A stretch of 64,000 bases of DNA, taken from NCBI GenBank assembly GCA_019059635.1, contig JAGVRJ010000007.1, forward strand, positions 1,426,001 to 1,490,000, read 5' to 3'. Positions 57,028 through 64,000 of this stretch are shown piece after piece. Position 1 is the first letter of the stretch, and every line of letters begins with the position of its first letter. A program made the translations under genes and the position numbers. The notes below the pieces were generated by a model. It saw nothing but the letters and a program-made list of their open reading frames with translations, did no database searches and was not told where the DNA came from. This DNA comes from Proales similis. Its lineage: Eukaryota; Rotifera; Eurotatoria; Ploima; Proalidae.

Positions 57028-59060
57028 ATGGCTTGTGAACTAGAAGGGCTTGCAAACGAGCTGGAAACTGGATGGTTTGGCAAAAAACATTTGAAATCGT
57101 AATCAAATTTCTCGTTTCTAGCCTTTTTAAAATAGGAATCTTGACACAGAGAAGTTAAAAGAAAACTTAAATGGAAAACCCCCCTACAAATCGGAAGAGC
57201 TTTTGAATCAAATTTTAAACGTAAGTACCATTTTCTCTAAATCTATTCGTTTTTAAAATTAAAATAATGCAGATTGATTTACGTTTGATCGCATTGCGTT
57301 CTCTGCCGGACGATTTAATTAGTGGAAAAATTTCATACGTTAGTTTTGTTTTTTGAAGCAACTAAAAAATCAACTTGTTTTTAACTTAAAAACAAAGTTC
57401 AAAGCTTCGCACGTTGTCCAACTGGTTAAACTGAGAAATATTGCCGCTCCCAAAGAAAATGAATATTCTATGGCAGCGCCTCCCCTTTACAAGCTTTCCC
57501 TAACAGACGGACTAGTCAATTTTAACTGTTTGGTCCTCGGTGAAATAAAAGGACTGAGGTTTTGATTTATAGGAAATTTTATTTTCTTTCAACTCATCAA
57601 ATTTAAATTACAAGCCTTAATACTCCGCCCGGAATTAAAATTAAGCTTGAAGGAAGAGTAGAAATAAGATCCAATTTGATGATACTCAATGGACAAGTTT
57701 GTCGAATTTTGGGAGGTCATGTAGATGCATTAGTTCAGAAGTGGAATGCCAATCGGGTAATTACTTTTTAGCATTTTTAATCAATGGTTTTAATTATCAA
57801 AACAACAATATATCCAAGGAATTGTCAGCGATAAAGCGAGCTAATATATTAACTGAAAGGCCTGCTCCTCCTTGGGTCCCTTTTGGAAAAAAACAATCGG
57901 TGGAAGGTCAGAAAGAATAATAGCTTTTTGGGTCTGAAGACTATATTTTTCTCTATCTAGTTGATACAACTCGAGCAGCATTTCATCAAGACCAGGAATG
58001 CTCTAAACAAGAAAAAAATAGCTTATTTAATCTTACTAGACAAAATGCTCTTGCTCTTGCTTTTGAGGAAAGACAGAAAATAATTCCCAGCTTTGCTGAA
58101 CAGGTGTGATTTAATTCAGTTTAATTTTGGTTTAGTATAATATTAAAAAAGGAAGTGGATAAGACTAAAATAAAAGCTATACAGAATCGTCCTACAAAGC
58201 AAACAGCCTCAAACCCTCAAAAACGTAAGAAATTTTAAAATTCACCGGAGATAGTATCGAAACAACTTTTGTTTTTTAAGAAGAAGATAAATATGGTTAT
58301 AAACCACAACGCAAAGGACGCAGTTTTTTGCAAACGAACTACGACCATAACCAAGATTCTGAATGCGGAGCTAAACCATCAAATATGACCCTTTATGACA
58401 TGGTTAAAGAAAAGCTAAATGTCGATGAGAAAAAAAAATCAAGCAACTTTTTACAAACACAATACAATAAAAATGTTTACAATCTCAGCGATTTTTCCAC
58501 CGATCTTACTGGAGCAGATGTCCGCCCTTTACAACCGAATGGCTCAGTGAGAGCCCGGCCCAAGGATGATGAGAAGATACAACCTTTTCAATCAAATTTA
58601 GGCATTCATGGACATAAAAAAAACCAATCAGATCCTAAAAGAGCTCCCAACAATCGAGCATTAAGACGTGAGGAAGGTAAAGGAAATAAACAGGCAAATT
58701 CCGAAGAAAAAGGCAAATCTCGCAGCGATTTTGGTTTTTCATTTACAAATAAACCGAATCATAGTCGCATGATGGCCCGGAACTATTTTTGGAAGCAAGG
58801 AGACATAGCTCTCGCTCCTTATATTGACCAAAATGTAACCTTTAAAGTTCGCTCAGGTTTTTTTAATTTTTATCTTTGGTATGTCTTTTTAGTGGTATGA
58901 AGTGAAATTGGAAAGATTAGATTTCCAAAGTGGAATTTGCTTGGTACACTTTTTAGGCTTCGGAGAAGATCGTCTTGAGATAAGTGTTGAACAACTGCGT
59001 CCAGTTCCTAAACAGCCACAAAACAACCCGAATCATGGCAAAAGTTATCACTATAGATGA
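57028..59060 (+). CDS. TDRD3: Tudor domain protein TDRD3
   Basis: About nine exons with short introns. Start MACELEGLANELETGWF at 57028; stop TGA at 59058-59060. Order: DUF1767/OB-fold region that binds topoisomerase 3-beta (VQLVKLRNIAAPKENEY, PPLYKLSLTDGLVNFNC, NTPPGIKIKLEGRVEIRS, ILGGHVDALVQKW, PPWVPFGKKQ), a UBA/UIM-like stretch (NALALAFEERQKI), a long charged linker, then a Tudor domain split by an intron: NYFWKQGDIALAPYIDQNVT joined to WYEVKLERLDFQSGICLVHF. TDRD3 binds methyl-arginine marks and works with TOP3B on mRNA and R-loops. The C-terminal tail ends QPQNNPNHGKSYHYR. The OB-fold match is very close. Confidence 0.9.
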
Positions 59061-59500
59061 AATAAGACATTAAGAAAAATTTACCCATAATGATAGAAAT
59101 CGAAGTTTAAACCTTATTTTGATCTCAAACTTGATCTTGAAGACTTATTAAAAACACTAGTTTTCTGATGCTGTTTATGAATTAAGATTATGCCAAATTT
59201 ACTTAATAAAAAAGAAGCTATAGCGCCTAATGAAAATTTAGGACCGAAAGTCACTGATAAAAGAGATCAGAGCATCATAGCAGCAAATATTTGCCATCTT
59301 ACATCAAATATAAAACAGTTCTTTATGTAGCCTTCGAATAGAAGAAACCAGATTCAGAAAATAAAGAAAAATAGTAAAGATTTTGTGTTATTTCTTTTAA
59401 GATCATAATTAGAAAACAAGAGCCACCTTCAAATTGCTTATTGGAAAGGCTACTATTTTAGTGAGAATGTATTTACAAATAAATAAGATCGGTTCTTTTC
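59061..59500. other. Convergent intergenic region, TDRD3 / PKMYT1
   Basis: 3' ends of both genes; no further coding sequence. Confidence 0.55.
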
Positions 59501-61249
59501 TTAAGGACTTGATTCATTGTCTAATTCGTCGAATACAAGCTTTTGACGAGTTGTGCCCAATGGCGTCTGAATGGGCGAATCGAAACTTGATAAAATTGGC
59601 TTCCAAGGCGGTGTTCGAAAAGGAGATAAACCTGAATGGTTATCAACCACGCGATCTAATTTCGAAGGTTCGGTCCTGACCTTGCGAGTTGAAATGCCAC
59701 AAGAAGAGCTGCAAGATGCAGAACTTGTAGAGGCATCAAAAGAATGAGTTTGACTCAGCATTTCGATCGAATCAGCATATGTTGCGGTTTCTTCCATATC
59801 ACACATTATAGCAAGAGGTATTGAATCATTTAACTTTTGAGGAGTAGAGGTTTGATTGACGATGCTAGTGGTACTATGATCATAAACCGATATAGACCTT
59901 ACTCTTCTCCAATCTTGTTTTAATTTTATGAACGGCTTTGCTAAGTTCATACATAAAGTTATTGCCAAGGTCCATATGCTGTAAATAACTGCTTTTAAGC
60001 CCTGTTTTACAATTCTGAACACTTTTTGCCGCCGCTTTTTCAAGATTAATCGCCTGATCGGGGGTATTTCAAGAAGATCATCTACTTTAGCTCTTTTAGC
60101 GTGATCTGGTTCTGTCATTTTAGTGATAAGTTCAACAAGCTCATTACTTAGTGAGCTGACCAGGCCCTCAGGAATGTGACCATTTCGCAAACGATGCCAC
60201 AGATCGTCTCCACGAGGTAAATCAAGATCTGTTGCCAATTCAAGCACCGTTAGTCCAAGACTAAACACATCCGCCGCGCAGGTGACATTCTGACTTCCAT
60301 TGAGAATTTCGGGTGCTAAATACTTAGGGTCACCTTCTTGTACTTCTTTGAGCTGCTCCTTTTTCTTTAAGTCAAGCATGAGACCAAAATCACCAAGTTT
60401 GTATGTACCATCAAATGAAATGAATATGTTGTCTGGTTTTATATCCATATGAACCATATTCTGGTCGTGCAAGTGTTTAAGAGCCTGTAGCATATCAACT
60501 ACAATGCTCCAAACTATTTCTTCTGGAATTTCATGATGTTTCTCCGCATAATCACTCAGACTTGTTTGACAAAGTTCAGTTTGAATATAAAGATATTGCC
60601 TTTCTTCCCAAGCCTTAAAGAACTTGACGAAATTCCGGTGTTCCGGAAGCTCTTCGTGTTTCGCCACCTCGCCCAACTTCCGTTGTCTTGGATAAGCATT
60701 CAAGTTTGCTAGTATAAGGTTAGAAAAAATTGGGTTATTTTTACCTATCAGCTTGACCCTTGAATTTTTCGCGAGATTTTTTCACAGCATAAAGCTTTCC
60801 GTCTTCAAGACTCTGGACTTTGTAAACACGCCCAAAGGAGCCGCATCCTAGACTACCCTCCACTTTAAAGCATTGTTCAAAATAAGAGTCTGTTTTTTTT
60901 TGATCATAATGGTCACTGTTTAATTCTTATTTATGAAATTAGATTGAAACAATCAATTAAGCAAAATTTTACTTAGGTTACCTGAGTCGTTTTGTCGAAA
61001 TGATACTTTGCGAGCATGATCTCCTTGATAACAATTTTGATGATGATGGTGATGATGCAACGGTTTTAACCGACTAATTGGTGGACAGCTCTTTATAGGA
61101 GGCTTAGGGGGAAGAAGCCGATTGTATCTTGGAGTCATTCGCTCTTTTTTTGTCGAGAACGTTACACTTTCAGTAAAAAACCTTGGAATCGGACGTACTC
61201 GAGGAGAGTCAATCGTATTTTGAATGTCGGTTAAAGGTTCACACTTCAT
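59501..61249 (-). CDS. PKMYT1: Membrane-associated Cdc2-inhibitory kinase Myt1
   Basis: Three or more exons on the minus strand. Exon 1 (from MKCEPLTDIQNT, 61249, to about 60,960) has a Pro/basic segment and a short His run. The next exon (about 60,930-60,740) holds the glycine loop (GCGSFGRVYKV) and the VAIK-type lysine (LYAVKK). The long last exon holds the catalytic loop HMDIKPDNIF, DFGL, EGDPKYLAPEIL and ADVFSLGLTVLELA. A hydrophobic segment after the kinase domain (AVIYSIWTLAITLCMNLA) matches the Myt1 membrane anchor. Myt1 phosphorylates Cdk1 on Thr14/Tyr15 at the ER/Golgi, blocking entry to mitosis. EGDPKY separates it from Wee1. A 5' exon further upstream is possible. Confidence 0.92.
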
Positions 61250-61430
61250 TCTAGAACCTATTTCAAGATGTTCTGTTGAAAAAATAAACCAAGTGTAGAT
61301 AAACCCTCTGAAAAATTTTTGGCTTATTGTTTTGATATTTTTCAAACGGTGTTCAATTACTAAACCGATATCGCACAATTCATCTTTAACGCTATCACAG
61401 GAAGCAATCCAAATTTAACATTGCATGTAG

Positions 61431-61817
61431 TTGTCCGAAAAGATATTTATTAATACACCAGAGAAACTTTATTCCGCATCATCTGTTAAACCAGTTCTAA
61501 TTTCAAAGGAAAGCAAGGCCAGTAAACTGGCTCGAAAAGGTCCAGATTTTTTTCAAATCTCATTTGAATTTGTGTCTCTTTCAAATGAATTTTTCTACGT
61601 TGTTTACCATAAATCCTTTCGAGACCTTTCTCACGGTATTCATCCAAGCTTAGCTGACCTGGCCCTTCTGTCTCAAAGACTCAATTTAAACCTTATTCGC
61701 TCACACGAAAAACTGAAGGGAAAAAGATTACCTAAATATGGGTTTTCAAATAAATTTCGATACATATCAACCGATCTTGATATCTCTAATTCTTGTGAAA
61801 AAAAAAACGTTTATTGA
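61431..61817 (+). CDS. Unrecognised coding exon
   Basis: A 128-codon frame directly after an AG (61429-61430) that could be a splice acceptor; the frame has no initiating ATG, so a short 5' exon would be needed. The protein contains LSNEFFYVVYHKSFRD and HPSLADLALLSQRLNLN and ends KKNVY. No family recognised. The spacing to a minus-strand frame ending at 61844 (27 bp, convergent) suits this gene-dense region. Confidence 0.35.
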   Translation: MSEKIFINTPEKLYSASSVKPVLISKESKASKLARKGPDFFQISFEFVSLSNEFFYVVYHKSFRDLSHGIHPSLADLALLSQRLNLNLIRSHEKLKGKRLPKYGFSNKFRYISTDLDISNSCEKKNVY

Positions 61818-61843
61818 GTGTATCAAGTTATTTGATAGAAGGG

Positions 61844-62107
61844 TTACAAACTGTATTTTTTTCTATGATCAAGTGTCTGATTAAAAAAATTTACATAATT
61901 CGGATCTATATCCCCATCGAAAGGTTCAGCTGTAACTGATTTTTTCTTACAGCGACGTCTTTTATCCAAAACTTGACAACACTCCAAGGCCCTCAGAGAG
62001 CTCAATTTATGGGCAATGATTGTACAATTAAAAAAGCAATCATAATCTTCAAATATTTTTCGTTGAGAATCTTCTGAAATTCTATTGATTATTGATAAAA
62101 TAGATTT
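61844..62107 (-). CDS. Possible C-terminal exon, unrecognised
   Basis: A minus-strand frame that starts after a putative acceptor (TTTAG) with KSILSIINRISEDSQRK, continues FFNCTIIAHKLSSLRAL and KRRRCKKKSV, and stops at 61844. The stretch TIIAHKLSSLRAL resembles the H-loop of ABC ATPases, but no Walker A or signature motif is found upstream. It may be chance. Confidence 0.25.
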   Translation of the reverse strand, partial: KSILSIINRISEDSQRKIFEDYDCFFNCTIIAHKLSSLRALECCQVLDKRRRCKKKSVTAEPFDGDIDPNYVNFFNQTLDHRKKYSL

Positions 62108-62690
62108 CTAAAGTAAAGATACCTCTTAAACCATTCGAAAATGAGCCAAGAATCAAATCCATTTCTTTTTTTCACGATGCATGTATTTAAAGCAATTGAG
62201 AAGAAGAAAGCTCAAAAAATAAGCCAAACAACCGAACGCGAAACTGATCTTCCTTCCCAAAAAAATGTATTTTTTAATGCAATAATCTTATAAATGCAAA
62301 GAATACTGAAGAATAAAATAAAGTGACTCCAAACATTTTTTAAAATTAAGCTAAATTGAGCTTAAGGTTCTTCAGGCAAAAACTGTTATAAAAATCACCA
62401 TCAATAAGAAGAACAAAAATTCACGTAAGAAAAAACTAAGAATAACAGAATTTGTTATAGAAATTTTAAATAATGGCAGAGCAGAACAATATTGCCTAAA
62501 TTAAGTCAAGTCTCCTATAATTTATTCTTTCATATTCTGAATATGGTACAGATTTTTTTAATTTTTTTTTAAATGTATTATACTAAATCGAAAAATAAGC
62601 CTAATACTCATCTTGTATAAAGATTTTAATTTAAAAATCACTTAGATGACTTGAAGTGTAGAATAGTATGAAAATTTTAATTAAAATTTT
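62108..62690. other. AT-rich stretch before ubinuclein-like gene
   Basis: Contains a 50-codon + frame at about 62,141-62,293 (MSQESNPFLFFTMHVFK...) with no recognisable family, then stop-dense AT-rich sequence likely to include the ubinuclein-like 5' exon and promoter. Confidence 0.4.
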
Positions 62691-62718
62691 ATAGCAAGCT
62701 GTTCCTTGTATGCAGTTA

Positions 62719-63656
62719 CACTTAATTTTCAAAGGGGAGGGAGCGAACTTGCAATCAGTCTTGCTTTTCATTTGAATGACAATTTGCTTTTAGATAATGA
62801 AAATATTCAATCGACACATGCTAATAAATCTGGAATGAGTCTTATTTCAAAAAGTAGCTTAGAGCAGCCGACTGAACCTCTACGGCGAAATAAACAAACG
62901 TTGAATACTCAGATTCCAACAATACGTATGGAGGTCCAGCTAGAAAAGCCAACTAATGATACATTTAGTGAGGTCAATTACAATCGGCTTGCTTTTCGAG
63001 CCTTAAAACTTTTGTCTTGTCGAAATAAGGCCGAGATTAGACTTCATCGACGCGAGCAACGCCTTAATGCTCAACATCCTAACCTTTCGAGCAAAGTTTG
63101 CTTGAAAAAAGAAGATTGGGACCATTTGGATTGTGAAATAAATATTGAGCGAAGCCAAGTTCGTCAATTAGTTGGTGAATTTCGGAAGAAAATTGTTCTC
63201 GGAAAACAATTGGATGGAGAAGAAGGTGCTTATGCCGATGCTGAAAAAGAGCAAGTATCTGATGAAAACAGGGAAGAAGAATATGAGAATGAACCCGTTA
63301 TCAGATCCGGCACAAAGCGTCATTCAAATCAGCTAAACATGGACCATTTTGGAAAATATCGTGTCAGAGATTTCAGTTATCTTGGACAAGGATATGATGA
63401 AAGTGACTCATTCATTGACAACTCAGAAGCTCAAGATGTGCATGTACCAGCTTATATGGCCCCTAAACGCGGTGGCTTTTATATGAACAAAGAAAAGATT
63501 GAATTAAAAGAAGTAAAATGGTCGAAGAGACGAGTTGAGCTATCTGCAGAAGAGCAACCAAGTGAAAATGAAAAAAGCTACGATGAACAAATGAAAATTA
63601 GCGTAGAAGAATATGAAGATCTGGAAATCGAACAGCAAGGTGGGGATGAATACTAG
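62719..63656 (+). CDS. UBN1: Ubinuclein-like HIRA-pathway protein (5' end unresolved)
   Basis: The open frame begins after a likely acceptor (ATGCAG, ending 62718), so a first exon is missing. About 312 residues to the stop. The key feature is the Hpc2-related domain at the end of the middle third: RVRDFSYLGQGYDESDSFID followed by NSEAQDVHVPAYMAPKRGGF and YMNKEKIELK. It has the YD-DSFIDN-E pattern and the GGFY signature by which ubinucleins bind histone chaperone HIRA. The N-terminal part (NKAEIRLHRREQRLN) is basic and the tail acidic. It is much shorter than vertebrate ubinuclein (over 1,100 aa), nearer to a minimal Hpc2/Yem form. Confidence 0.75.
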
Positions 63657-64000
63657 AGTTGTGAATTGGTTCAATTGACTCATGGCAATTAATAATCGAC
63701 TTTATGTCCAAATCATGATCTGCTCGATTTTTAAAACGTAATAGATTAAAAACCCAATTGAATTGAACAACTCCTTTTTTATCAAGATTTCTTCGTCTAA
63801 AATAGAATTTCTTAAGAAATTTTGCGATTATTTTTGAATTGATTAATCAGGATGAATAATGATTCAGTTGAAATCGTCATATGCACTGAATGTCGAGTTT
63901 AAGACATTAGAAAAAATCTCAGAACTAGAACAAGAAATTTGATTTAATATTGATAACCATGATGATTAGCCTATAGACTAATCTAATCTCAAAAGAAATT
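63657..64000. other. 3' flank, no gene seen
   Basis: AT-rich sequence to the window end without recognisable coding pattern. Confidence 0.5.

Noticed and set aside
57405-57425. tRNA-like stretch in the TDRD3 region
   Set aside because: Short chance similarity inside an exon; no cloverleaf can be drawn.
61844-62107. ABC transporter C-terminal exon
   Set aside because: Only one H-loop-like stretch is present and no Walker A, signature or Walker B sequence lies within reach, so the ABC identity was not adopted.

Overview
The window is nuclear DNA from a compact, AT-rich animal genome. Genes are close together on both strands, most introns are about 40-70 bp with GT-AG ends, and almost every gene can be matched to a metazoan family. 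A gene resembling the ciliary microtubule inner protein CIMIP5/C2orf50 suggests an animal with motile cilia or flagella. I cannot name the species.

Left gene-rich block (1-31,055). A 5'-partial adenylyl cyclase of the ADCY9 type runs into the window. Next, on the minus strand, come PXK (PX domain plus pseudokinase) and a full-length OSBPL1A/ORP1-type lipid transfer gene (ankyrin repeats, PH, FFAT, ORD). One 2.4 kb ORP1 intron contains a complete opposite-strand ankyrin gene. Then follow MGAT4 (+), CIMIP5-like (+), an unrecognised two-TM protein (-), a CASTOR-family protein (-), a multi-HMG-box UBF-like protein (-), the splicing factor XAB2/SYF1 (-), and a tight same-strand cluster TIMM8 - VMA21 - GSTCD (+).

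Transposon island (about 31,060-50,570). No host gene is recognisable here. It holds a near-complete Ginger-type cut-and-paste element with perfect 22-bp TIRs, a 4-bp target duplication and palindrome arrays at one end; a decayed second copy and a short third fragment; a GC-rich 5'-truncated non-LTR retrotransposon; a minus-strand Gypsy-type element with chromodomain and envelope-like reading frames; an inverted diverged LTR relative; a broken Tigger/pogo transposase; and a second Gypsy-type remnant with two tandem envelope-like segments.

Right gene-rich block (50,963-64,000). An FkbM-type methyltransferase anchored in the membrane (-), COQ4 (+), a same-strand run BECN1 - TIMM10B - Sds3/BRMS1-like (+), TDRD3 (+), the PKMYT1 kinase (-), two small unrecognised coding exons, and a short ubinuclein-like (HIRA pathway) gene (+).

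The host genes are a mixed housekeeping set (lipid transport, N-glycan branching, splicing, mitochondrial import, ubiquinone synthesis, autophagy, cell-cycle control, chromatin) and do not form one pathway. The points most worth a second look are the Ginger family and its palindromes, a probable internal promoter giving a short ORP1 isoform, the nested ankyrin gene, the changed arginine pocket of the CASTOR-like protein, and a symmetric 92-nt hairpin at 3744-3835.
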